64,000 nt of DNA from Dyella sp. OK004 (GTDB lineage: Bacteria; Pseudomonadota; Gammaproteobacteria; Xanthomonadales; Rhodanobacteraceae), in the NCBI RefSeq assembly GCF_900114495.1, contig NZ_FOZI01000003.1:496001-560000 (forward strand), read 5' to 3'. The position numbers and the translations under genes are program-made. Each line of letters opens with the position of its first letter. Positions within the stretch are counted from its first letter, which is position 1. Under the pieces are notes generated by a model. It ran no database searches. It worked only from the letters and a program-made list of their open reading frames with translations, and was not told where the DNA came from. Shown piece by piece: positions 1 to 8,726 of this stretch.

Positions 1-433
1 CAAGCGGAACGTCTTCACCTTCGACCGGTGATGCTCATCACATTGTCTTCGCGAGTACAAGGATTGCTGTTGCGCAGTTTCAATTTTCGCAATTGCGATT
101 GATGTTCTTCGCAATGCCGCGTGCTGCGCAATGAGCATAAAGTGCCTATGCGTGAGAGAGCCGTGATGCATGCACAGGATCCTTCATCAGCTTCATGCAG
201 GTGCATGGCGTGCGGCATCTCTCGCTGTCACCCGATGTCGTTCGTTCGTCACCATGCGGACAGGGGAATGAAATGCGGCGCGGCATAACGTGCCGCCTCT
301 TTCGCGAAGCACATGGCGAGAGATTTCTTTCGCTGCATTCAAAGCGACGCAATGGTTCGCCGGCATGCGCCCCGCCCTGATGGACCAGCGGCGGCGGAGC
401 ACCGCGGCGAGCCGATATCAACCTGGAGGAATC
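1..433. other. Non-coding left edge
   Basis: No convincing gene is visible in this stretch. It holds the leader of the GH74 gene, ending in a strong ribosome binding site, ggagga at 425-430, four bases before the ATG. I saw no clear operator, tRNA or terminator. Confidence 0.5.
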
Positions 434-2692
434 ATGCAGAAACTCATGTCGCGGGCCGTCGCCTGCGCTCTTGCCTGTGGCGCGCTCGCGCTGCCATCGA
501 TCGCCGCGTTCGCGCAGTCATCGGCACCGGCCTACACCTGGAACAATGTGCAGATCGTGGCCGGCGGCTACGTCGACGGCATCATCGCGCATCCCAAGCA
601 GCAGGGGCTGTTTTACGCGCGCACCGACGTTGGTGGGGCCTATCGCTACAACTCGCAGACCGCCACCTGGGTGCCTCTCAACGACGGCACGCCGCCGGAG
701 AATGCGCAGTGGACGGGCATCAACAGCATCGCCATCGACCCTTCCAATCCGAACATGCTTTATCTGGCGACGGGTTTGTATACGTCATCCTGGGGCGCCA
801 ATGGCGCGATGCTCGTGTCGTCCGACCAAGGTGCGCACTTCACTGCACACCCGCTCAGTTTCCGCATCGGTGGCAACGAGGACGGGCGCAATGTGGGCGA
901 ACGTCTACAAGTGGATCCGAACAAGGGATCGATCCTGTTCTATGGAACCTCCAACGAGAGTAATCAGGCCAGCACGAACGGCTTGTGGACCAGCGCGGAC
1001 AGCGGCAGCACCTGGTCGAAGGTGAGCGGGTTCACTGCCCTATCGAACGATGGCACCGGAGCGGGCGTGGCGTTCCTCGCCTTCTACAAACCATCCGGCA
1101 CGAGCGGTTCGCCAACCAAGACCTTGTTTGCCGGCGTATCTACCGGTACGGCAGCCGCGACGCTCTACAAAAGCGCCGACGGTGGCGCGACCTGGGCACC
1201 GATAGCCGGCGGCCCGGTCGGCCTCATGCCACAGCGCGGCCTGATCGGCCCGGACGGCAGCCTGTACATCACTTATGGCAACGCCATCGGGCCCAACGGC
1301 ATGTCCGCGGGACAGGTCTGGAAATACAGCGTCGGCCTCGGCACCTGGCAGAACATCACGCCGACCGATCCCTACAACTATCCGTCAGGCTTCAGCGGTC
1401 TGGCAGTGGATCCGGCGCGGCCCAGCACGCTGGTGGTGATGACGATGGATCACTGGTGGCCAGACGACACCATGTACCGCAGCACCGACGGCGGTTCGAC
1501 CTGGAAGGAGGTGGGCAGCAGCGCGGTGCGCGACTCCAGCGTGTCGCCATGGATCGTGCCGCCAGGCAAGACCCAGGCGCCGTTCGGCAACTGGGGCGAG
1601 GTAGTCATCGATCCCTTCGATTCAGGGCATGCGATGTATGGCTTCGGCGGCGGCATCTGGAGCAGCTCCGACCTCACCGCGGCGGACGCCGGCAAGCCCA
1701 CCCACTGGAGTGTTGGCGCCAATGGCATCGAGGAAACGGCGGTACTGGGGCTGCTCTCGCCCACCGCCGGCGCACCCTTGATCAGCGCCCTGGGCGACGT
1801 CTGCGGTTTCGTGCATAACGATCTCAACACTGCCCCCGCCACCCAGGTCACCAACCCTCTCTGTGGCAATGGCACGGGTCTGGATTTCGCCAAGAACACG
1901 CCTCTGACGCTCGTGCGCGTAGGCAGCAGTGGCAACTCCAGCAACAACGTGTACGGCGCGTGGTCGACCGATGGCGGCAAGAGCTGGTCGCCGTTCGCCA
2001 ACCAGGCAGGTTCCACCAAGGGCAGCGGCACGGTGGCGATCTCCGCCGACGCTGGCACCATCGTGTGGTCGCCGTCGGATGTGGCGCCAGTGGCCTCCAC
2101 AGATCACGGCAGCACCTGGCATACCCTCGCCTATCCTTCCGCCAACGGCATGGCCAGCTTACCGATCGGCGCACAGGTGTTGTCCGACGGTATCAACGGC
2201 AATTTGTTCTACGCATGGAATCAGGCGACAGGCACCTTTTTCAGCAGCTCTGACAAGGGTGCAAGCTGGTATGCGTCGACCACTTCGGGCTTGCCCGTGG
2301 TGCCGTCGTGGCAGGCCAGCCAGGCCGTCACCGTCACCGGTGTGCAGGGCGATATCTGGCTTGCGACGCAGTCAGGCCTGTATCGCAGCCAGAGTTCCGG
2401 TTGGAACTGGAGTCGAGTGGATGCGACCACGGTCAGCGCTGCCACTTCGATTGGCTTCGGCAAGGCGGCGGTCGGCAAGTTCTACCCGACCATCTATCTC
2501 GCCGGCACGGTGAACGGCGTCACCGGTCTGTTCCGCTCCATCGACGTTGGTGCAACCTGGGTGCAGATCAATGACACGCAGCACCAGTGGGGCGGCGTGT
2601 CGCGCGTGATCGGCGACCCGCGCAGCTTCGGTACGGTATACCTGGGCACGAACAGCGGCCGCGGCATCATCTACGGAACGTCCACCAACTGA
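434..2692 (+). CDS. GH74 xyloglucanase (secreted)
   Basis: Secreted endo- or oligo-xyloglucan hydrolase of glycoside hydrolase family 74, about 752 residues. The ATG at 434 is chosen because ggagga sits just upstream and it opens a Sec signal peptide with a cut near AAFAQ (residues 24-28). The first beta-propeller begins at about residue 35. The two aspartates expected to be catalytic in GH74 are present: D65 in ARTDVGGAYR and D455 in ALGDVCGF. Repeated sialidase/BNR-like blades (STDGGSTW, SADSGSTW, SSDKGASW) run along the protein. No carbohydrate-binding module is attached. It is the first gene of a run of glycoside hydrolases and is separated from the GH27 gene by a strong hairpin. The family assignment is firm; exo versus endo action cannot be read here. 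Confidence 0.92.
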   Translation: MQKLMSRAVACALACGALALPSIAAFAQSSAPAYTWNNVQIVAGGYVDGIIAHPKQQGLFYARTDVGGAYRYNSQTATWVPLNDGTPPENAQWTGINSIAIDPSNPNMLYLATGLYTSSWGANGAMLVSSDQGAHFTAHPLSFRIGGNEDGRNVGERLQVDPNKGSILFYGTSNESNQASTNGLWTSADSGSTWSKVSGFTALSNDGTGAGVAFLAFYKPSGTSGSPTKTLFAGVSTGTAAATLYKSADGGATWAPIAGGPVGLMPQRGLIGPDGSLYITYGNAIGPNGMSAGQVWKYSVGLGTWQNITPTDPYNYPSGFSGLAVDPARPSTLVVMTMDHWWPDDTMYRSTDGGSTWKEVGSSAVRDSSVSPWIVPPGKTQAPFGNWGEVVIDPFDSGHAMYGFGGGIWSSSDLTAADAGKPTHWSVGANGIEETAVLGLLSPTAGAPLISALGDVCGFVHNDLNTAPATQVTNPLCGNGTGLDFAKNTPLTLVRVGSSGNSSNNVYGAWSTDGGKSWSPFANQAGSTKGSGTVAISADAGTIVWSPSDVAPVASTDHGSTWHTLAYPSANGMASLPIGAQVLSDGINGNLFYAWNQATGTFFSSSDKGASWYASTTSGLPVVPSWQASQAVTVTGVQGDIWLATQSGLYRSQSSGWNWSRVDATTVSAATSIGFGKAAVGKFYPTIYLAGTVNGVTGLFRSIDVGATWVQINDTQHQWGGVSRVIGDPRSFGTVYLGTNSGRGIIYGTSTN

Positions 2693-2715
2693 CGCCTGAG
2701 TGCGTCATGCAGCAA

Positions 2716-2752
2716 CACCTCGCTCCTTTCCGCGGAGGGAAGGAGCGAGGTG
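2716..2752 (+). promoter_or_regulatory. Strong hairpin between GH74 and GH27 genes
   Basis: CACCTCGCTCCTT and its reverse complement flank a GC-rich loop, giving about 15 paired bases with one bulge. No T-tract follows, so it is more likely a transcript-processing or 3' stabilising structure, or a weak terminator, than a classical intrinsic terminator. It lies 24 bases after the GH74 stop and 17 before the GH27 ATG. Confidence 0.6.
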
Positions 2753-2769
2753 TCACGGGAGCAAAGTCG

Positions 2770-4140
2770 ATGCGCAATAGCATGCAAGCCGTACTGCTGA
2801 TCTTCCTGCTGACCATCGCCGGCGCGACGACAGCACAGGAAGTCAGCCCTACCCCGCCCATGGGTTGGAACAGCTGGGACTCGTTCGGACTCACCATCGA
2901 CGAAGCCGATTTCAAGGCGAACGCTAGCGTTCTTGCCGGATTACACAGCTATGGCTGGACTTACGCGGTCATCGACCAGGGCTGGTACATGCGCAATCCC
3001 TTCGGCGACAAGCTGCAGGCCCGGGACTACGCCTTGGATGCGAACGGCCTGCTGGTCCCCGCGCTTAACCGTTTTCCCTCCGCTGCCGATGGGCAAGGCT
3101 TCAAGCCGCTGGCCGATTGGGTGCATGCGCAAGGATTGAAGTTCGGCATCCATATCGTGCGCGGCGTTCCCAAGCAGGCCGTGGCGGCCGACGTGCCGAT
3201 CGCCGACTCCGGATTCCACGCGAAGGATGTCGCCGACACCGCGGACACCTGCCCCTGGGACGACAGCAACTACGGCGTGCGTGACACGCCCGCCGGGCAG
3301 GCGTACTACGATGCCATGCTGGCCTTGTACGCTCGCTGGGGCGTGGACTTTCTCAAGGTCGACTGCATCGCTGACCATCCCTACCGGATCAGCGAAATTC
3401 GCCAGATTGCCGCCGCGATCGGCAAGACCGGACGCCCGATCGTGCTCAGCTTGTCGCCCGGCCCGACCCAGTTGTCGCATGCCGCTGAGATTCAGCAGTA
3501 CGGACAGATGTGGCGCATCTCCAACGATGTCTGGGACGGTTGGTCGTTCGTCCATGAGCATCCTAACGACGATTTTCCTATGGGCGTTCGCGATGTTTTC
3601 GATCGCCTACCACTATGGGTGGGTCAGGCCCGTGATGGCCATTGGCCCGATGCCGACATGCTGCCGCTCGGCATGCTCGCGCCGCACCCCGGCCTCGGCT
3701 CGCCACGCCCATCGCGCCTGACCCCGGATGAACAGCGCACGCTGCTGACATTGCACGCCATCGCACGTTCCCCGCTGATCCTGGGCGCCAACCTGACCAA
3801 GCTGGACGACGTCACGCGCGGGTTGATCACCAACAAGGAGGTGATCGCCATCAACCAGACCAGCCGTGACAATCATCCCGTTACCCGCCTGCCGAAAGGA
3901 TTCGATAGCGTGCGCGTATGGGTGGCGTCAGGCCGGGGCGACGAACGCTATCTGGCGATATTCAACCTGGACGACAAGCCCGTGACGCTGGACACGGCAT
4001 GGAGCGCGCTCGGCTTGAACTCCGGCAGCTATCGCGCTCGCGACCTTTGGAGCGGTCACCGGCGGAAAGCATCCATGCGCCTGGCCGTCGACCTGCCCGC
4101 CCACGGGTGTGCATTGCTGGTCATGCGACCAGCGCTTTAA
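2770..4140 (+). CDS. GH27 alpha-galactosidase (secreted)
   Basis: Family 27 alpha-galactosidase-type enzyme, about 456 residues, expected to remove terminal alpha-galactosyl groups. The start at 2770 is preferred over the in-frame ATG at 2707 because it gives a proper signal peptide (hydrophobic AVLLIFLLTIAGA, cut near TTAQE) and has gggag upstream. The family opening TPPMGWNSWDSF is at about residues 29-40. The nucleophile is D198 in FLKVDCI and the likely acid/base is D253 in RISNDVWDGW. A small C-terminal beta domain follows (about 365-456). It is co-directional with the GH74 and GH2 genes. Other GH27 activities, such as beta-L-arabinopyranosidase, remain possible. Confidence 0.88.
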   Translation: MRNSMQAVLLIFLLTIAGATTAQEVSPTPPMGWNSWDSFGLTIDEADFKANASVLAGLHSYGWTYAVIDQGWYMRNPFGDKLQARDYALDANGLLVPALNRFPSAADGQGFKPLADWVHAQGLKFGIHIVRGVPKQAVAADVPIADSGFHAKDVADTADTCPWDDSNYGVRDTPAGQAYYDAMLALYARWGVDFLKVDCIADHPYRISEIRQIAAAIGKTGRPIVLSLSPGPTQLSHAAEIQQYGQMWRISNDVWDGWSFVHEHPNDDFPMGVRDVFDRLPLWVGQARDGHWPDADMLPLGMLAPHPGLGSPRPSRLTPDEQRTLLTLHAIARSPLILGANLTKLDDVTRGLITNKEVIAINQTSRDNHPVTRLPKGFDSVRVWVASGRGDERYLAIFNLDDKPVTLDTAWSALGLNSGSYRARDLWSGHRRKASMRLAVDLPAHGCALLVMRPAL

Positions 4141-4356
4141 ATGGACTGATAAGCGATTTCCGGTGCTATCGCGGCGCGCTTTCGGATCAACAGGTGGCGG
4201 CGCTCGTGACCTGCTGATTCCGTCGCGATGCAACGGCGGATTTCGTAAAGAACTCCGCCGTATTTCGCCAGTGACTCGCCAGACGATCTGATCCAACGTG
4301 GCCGACGCTGAGCCCTGCCCTCAGGGCCGGCCTTCGTTGCCGCCTACGAGCCGCTT

Positions 4357-6786
4357 ATGACCGCAAAGCATGGATGGGCTTTCTGCATAGCCATCGCCGC
4401 CCTCGTTTTCTTGCCGCAGGTTGCTGCCGAGCAACGCAGCTTGTCGCAGAACTGGCGATTTCAGCGCGGCGATAGCAAGGACGCCAAACTGGCCACCTAC
4501 GACGATCGCGCATGGCGGCAGGTGTCGGTGCCGCACGACTGGTCTATCGAGGATAAGCCCGACGGTTCGCCGCCCTTCGACCGCGACGCGGTCAGTGGAC
4601 AGGATTCGGGCTATCTGCCCGGCGGCGTCGGCTGGTATCGGCGCCACCTGGTGCTCGATGCGCAGTCTGCGGCGCAGACCGTGCTGGTCCATTTCGAGGC
4701 GATCTACATGGACGCCGACGTGTGGATCAACGGCCAGCACGTAGAGAAGCATCATTACGGCTATAGCGCCTTCACCGTCGACCTGACTGGCAACGTGCAT
4801 GCCGGCGACAATGTGCTCGCCATCCGGGTCGATCACGCCGATCCGTCCTCGCGCTGGTATGCCGGCTCGGGCCTGATCCGCCCCGCGACGCTGGAACTGC
4901 TGCCTCCCGTGCATATCGAGCCGGACAGCATCCAGGTGACCACACCGGTCGCCACCAACGAGGCTGGCCGAGTGATTGCGCGATTAGCCATCGCCAATGG
5001 CACGGCGAAGACTCAGAGCGTGAAAATGGTCTCGCGCATCGTGTCGCCGTCCGGAAGGACGGTGGTCCAGAAAAGTAGCCAGGCCACGCTTGCGCCCCAT
5101 GCCAAGACCGCGGACGAAACTGCATTCGAGCTGAGCGAACCCGCATTGTGGTCGCCGGACTCACCCAATCTGTACGTACTCGAGCAGACCATTCGCACCA
5201 GCGATGGCGTCGCCGATATTCGCCGCACACGCTTCGGCATTCGCACGATCGCTGTCGACGCGGCCAACGGACTGCGCATCAACGGCAAGAAGTTCGTGCT
5301 ACGCGGCGGCAATATCCACCACGACAACTACATGCTGGGCGCGGCCGGCCTCCCCGATGCCGACGCGCGCAAGGTCGCGCTGATGAAGGGCGCTGGCTAC
5401 AACGCCATTCGCAGCGCACACAATCCTGCCAGTCAGGCGACGCTCGATGCCGCGGATGAGTTGGGCATGCTCGTCGTCGACGAGGCATTCGATGCGTGGG
5501 GCAAGAACAAGAAGGCGATGGACTACGCCCGCTTCTTCAAGGAGGACTGGCAAGCCGATCTGGATAGCCTCGTGCTGAGTGGCCGCAATCATCCCAGCGT
5601 AGTGTTCTGGAGCATCGGCAACGAAATCCCCGAACAGGGCACTGAGCCGGGCATCGAGACCGCACGCCAGATGGTTGCCCGCGTCCGCCGCCTCGACACC
5701 ACCCGCCCGATCACCCAGGCCATCAGCATCGACAGCCCCCAGAGCGACGGGCAGTTCGCCGCGCTCGACGTGGCCGGGTACAACTACCACGCGCACGAGT
5801 TTGCCGATGACCATCGACGGTTTCCCGAACGGGTGATGTTCACCTCGGAGTCCACGCCGAAGGATGCCTTCACGTATTGGCGGGCAGTGGAAACCATGCC
5901 CTGGGTGATCGGTGATTTCGTGTGGACTGCCGTCGACTACCTCGGGGAAACGGGTATCGGTTGGATGGGCTACAGCCAGGACTGGCAGAAACTGGGGCCC
6001 TACCCGTGGCACCTGGCCTACTGCGGCGAGATCGATGCCACCGGCCGCAAGCGGCCGGCGGCGTATTACCGGGAGGTGCTGTGGAAAACCGGCATCGATC
6101 CGATATCGGCTTTCATCAAGCAGCCGCCTGGCACCGAAGACCTTCCCGATCGGCATCTGTTTCCCATCACGCCGCCACACCTCGACTGGTCGCTGGACGA
6201 CGTCCATCCGAGCTGGACCTGGCCGGGACAGGAGGGAAAACCGCTGGAAGTGGTGATCTACTCCGAGTACCCCGAGGTGGAGCTTCTCCTCAACGGCAAG
6301 AGTCTCGGGCGCAAGAAGGTCGATGTGGCAACCGAGTACAAGGCGAACTACCAAGTTCCTTATGCGCCCGGGCGTCTTGTAGCGGTTGGGTATCGCGATG
6401 GCCAGGCGGCGGGACGCTGGGAGCTGCAGACGGAAGGCGAGCCAGCGACTGTCCGGCTATCTCTCGATCGGATGCAGTTTCGAGCGAACGGCGAAGATCT
6501 CGTATATGTGACGGCGGAACTCGTCGACGCCAGCGGCGTGCCGATCTACGCGCAAAATCATGATCGGGAAGTGACCGTCCATGTTGCCGGCGCCGGCCAG
6601 CTAGCGGGCATCGGCAATGGCAATCCGCATGATGCCTCCAGCTTTCAGTCGGGACAGCGACGCACGTTTCATGGGCGTGTCGTTGCAGCCATCAAGGCGG
6701 CGACGCATGCCGGGGCCGTCACGGTACAAGTCGAAGTTCCCGGATTGCCGCCGCAGCAAACCCGTTTCAATGCCGTATCGCCTTGA
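4357..6786 (+). CDS. GH2 beta-galactosidase-like enzyme with DUF4982
   Basis: Family 2 glycoside hydrolase of 809 residues, exported by an N-terminal signal peptide cut near QVAAEQ. Domains in order: sugar-binding jelly roll (about 25-185), immunoglobulin-like domain (190-300), TIM barrel (300-600), DUF4982-like domain around YPEVELLLNGKSLGRKKV (635-700), and a C-terminal Ig-like domain. Acid/base is E423 in WSIGNEIPEQ and nucleophile is E498 in MFTSESTPKD, so the active site is intact. This architecture is typical of Bacteroides-style beta-galactosidases acting on side chains of plant polysaccharides. Within this locus it would remove beta-galactose from xyloglucan oligosaccharides, which is inference from neighbours. 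A beta-glucuronidase or other GH2 activity cannot be excluded. Confidence 0.88.
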   Translation: MTAKHGWAFCIAIAALVFLPQVAAEQRSLSQNWRFQRGDSKDAKLATYDDRAWRQVSVPHDWSIEDKPDGSPPFDRDAVSGQDSGYLPGGVGWYRRHLVLDAQSAAQTVLVHFEAIYMDADVWINGQHVEKHHYGYSAFTVDLTGNVHAGDNVLAIRVDHADPSSRWYAGSGLIRPATLELLPPVHIEPDSIQVTTPVATNEAGRVIARLAIANGTAKTQSVKMVSRIVSPSGRTVVQKSSQATLAPHAKTADETAFELSEPALWSPDSPNLYVLEQTIRTSDGVADIRRTRFGIRTIAVDAANGLRINGKKFVLRGGNIHHDNYMLGAAGLPDADARKVALMKGAGYNAIRSAHNPASQATLDAADELGMLVVDEAFDAWGKNKKAMDYARFFKEDWQADLDSLVLSGRNHPSVVFWSIGNEIPEQGTEPGIETARQMVARVRRLDTTRPITQAISIDSPQSDGQFAALDVAGYNYHAHEFADDHRRFPERVMFTSESTPKDAFTYWRAVETMPWVIGDFVWTAVDYLGETGIGWMGYSQDWQKLGPYPWHLAYCGEIDATGRKRPAAYYREVLWKTGIDPISAFIKQPPGTEDLPDRHLFPITPPHLDWSLDDVHPSWTWPGQEGKPLEVVIYSEYPEVELLLNGKSLGRKKVDVATEYKANYQVPYAPGRLVAVGYRDGQAAGRWELQTEGEPATVRLSLDRMQFRANGEDLVYVTAELVDASGVPIYAQNHDREVTVHVAGAGQLAGIGNGNPHDASSFQSGQRRTFHGRVVAAIKAATHAGAVTVQVEVPGLPPQQTRFNAVSP

Positions 6787-6869
6787 AACTCAGAGGCGAT
6801 ACATGCGCATGCTGTGCTCGACGGCCTCTTTCATTAGCGTGATCGATAGCGCAAAGCCCCTGCAAGCGA

Positions 6870-8465
6870 TCATTTATCTCGCCCACGTCGCGTGATTTCG
6901 ATCAATACAATGTCATTGGACCGCATGGGAATAGACAGCGTGGCGTGTCCGTGGGCGTCGACACTGAGCACATGCACTTCGGCTTTGTCCGCAGTGATCG
7001 TCTGCAATTGCCGCAGCTGATCGTTTGTCAGCGCCTTGGGGGATTCCATGCGCAGATAGGCCGAATAGGCATCATTGGCGTCGTAGCCCGTACGGTAGAT
7101 GGCGGCTTGCCACTGGCCCGGCTGCATATGCTCGAGTTCCAGGCTGAGCGGCCGGCGTGGCTGTGACGGAAACAGCTTGGTGTAGAAGGATCGGTTGCTC
7201 TTGTCCTGCTCGGGTTGTACGAAATCCCATACCAGCGCCTTGAGTACGCCGCCATCCCAGGTGACATGGCTTTGCGCGTCCGACGTCTTTAACTCCGTCG
7301 GGCCGAGACGATTCAAGTATTTGTAAGCGAAATAAGCCGGCTTTCGGATGCCTTGAGGATTCAACAGGCCGAATCCACCCTGGAATGGCGCAGTCGGTGG
7401 GCCGGGTTCCTCGAACAGATCGCTGAAGGTCCAGTAGCTCATGCCCTGCACCATGCCCTCGCAAGCCTTGAGCTTTTGAAGAATGTACGCAGCACTTACA
7501 TACGAATCGTGTACGGAGTCGCGCGGCGTATAGCTGGTGCTCCATTCGGTGAAATAGAGAGGCAGTCCTGGTTTCGATGAATGGTCGATCTGTTGGCGCA
7601 CACTACGGACATCGCCGACGATTGCATCCGGCGATGGTGAGAGCTTGGTGTCGCTTTCACCCTTCTCATCGAGAAAGCCCCCATCGACACCATAGGTGTG
7701 GGTGGAAACGAAATCGAGAGGTGTACGCGCCTGCGTGGTGTGTTCGATCAATGCCGGCACCCATGCGGCGCCAGCCGTGGCCGGGCCACCCACTTTCAGT
7801 TGGGGATCAATCCGCTTGATGGTGCGCGCGGTGGCATCGAAGAGGTCGAAATAAGCCTTTTGATCGCCACCTTCCCAGAAGCCAGCCAGGTTGGGTTCGT
7901 TCCAGACCTCGAAGTACCAATGGCGAATTTCCTGTTGCCCATAGCGCTGCTCAAGGTGACGCACGAAGGCATCCACCAATGCGGTCCACTTTGAAAGCAC
8001 CGGATGGGATGTGTTGCCTTTCCAGTAAAAAATGCTCTGATTCGAGGTCTTCATCGCTTCCGGCGTGAAGCCCAGCTCCACAAACGGCCGGATGCCCATC
8101 GCGAGCAAGCGATCGTAGAGATAGTCGATCTTGGTCCAGTCGTAGACAGGCTTTCCGTCGACTTCCCGATAAGTGCCGAGCACGTCATGGAAGATCGCGT
8201 GAAACCGAATGTAGCGAAAGCCGAGCTCCGCCTGCACGGTCTTGAGCTGAGCGAGGTTGTCATCGCGGATCAGCGTGCCTGGATAATCGGAGCCAATGGA
8301 AGCGTTGTAAGCGCGGTCCGTCGGAAACGAAGACCCCTTCACGTCGATGGCGATCTGCCGAGCCTCCTGCCCCGCTTGAACCGCCAGGGGCAGGCAGGCC
8401 AGCATGCACATGAATCCACTTGCCGCCGCCCAGCCTCGACGCCGTGCCATTGCCTTCCCGCGCAT
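6870..8465 (-). CDS. GH39 beta-xylosidase-like enzyme (secreted)
   Basis: Glycoside hydrolase of family 39, about 531 residues, encoded convergently to the GH2 gene. An arginine-rich N-terminus and hydrophobic stretch (about 10-30) form a signal peptide with a cut near VQAGQ; the ATG at 8450 is an alternative start. The TIM barrel carries the acid/base E190 in YFEVWNEPNL and the nucleophile E307 in PLYFTEWSTS. The surrounding LGFRYIRFHAIFHD and WTKIDYLYDRLL are typical of GH39 beta-xylosidases. A beta-sandwich domain follows from about residue 410. Known GH39 members also include alpha-L-iduronidases and arabinofuranosidases; with GH74 and GH27 next door, xylosidase or arabinosidase action on hemicellulose fits best. 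Confidence 0.87.
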   Translation of the reverse strand: MRGKAMARRRGWAAASGFMCMLACLPLAVQAGQEARQIAIDVKGSSFPTDRAYNASIGSDYPGTLIRDDNLAQLKTVQAELGFRYIRFHAIFHDVLGTYREVDGKPVYDWTKIDYLYDRLLAMGIRPFVELGFTPEAMKTSNQSIFYWKGNTSHPVLSKWTALVDAFVRHLEQRYGQQEIRHWYFEVWNEPNLAGFWEGGDQKAYFDLFDATARTIKRIDPQLKVGGPATAGAAWVPALIEHTTQARTPLDFVSTHTYGVDGGFLDEKGESDTKLSPSPDAIVGDVRSVRQQIDHSSKPGLPLYFTEWSTSYTPRDSVHDSYVSAAYILQKLKACEGMVQGMSYWTFSDLFEEPGPPTAPFQGGFGLLNPQGIRKPAYFAYKYLNRLGPTELKTSDAQSHVTWDGGVLKALVWDFVQPEQDKSNRSFYTKLFPSQPRRPLSLELEHMQPGQWQAAIYRTGYDANDAYSAYLRMESPKALTNDQLRQLQTITADKAEVHVLSVDAHGHATLSIPMRSNDIVLIEITRRGRDK

Positions 8466-8726
8466 AGGGTTTCCTATTTCAAGATCGTCTCAGCGATGAA
8501 GTTCAACAAATCCCCGGCAGCGATTTCCAGAGGGAGCCTTTTATGATTTTGACCAGCCACGCGCTGTGGCACGCTACGCGGCAAGTCTGGCTCCAGACAC
8601 GGGCTCGATTTGAGGTCCGTCGCAACGCATGGCAAAAACATAAGCCGATGCGGCGGATATCTGAAGGCGACTTGCTCTAAACAGCGATGCCACGCTCCGA
8701 GGCCAGTCAATCCAGGGGAACCTACC

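Noticed and set aside
5299-6354. Minus-strand frame inside the GH2 gene
   Set aside because: Shadow of the GH2 coding sequence, no ribosome binding site or domain.
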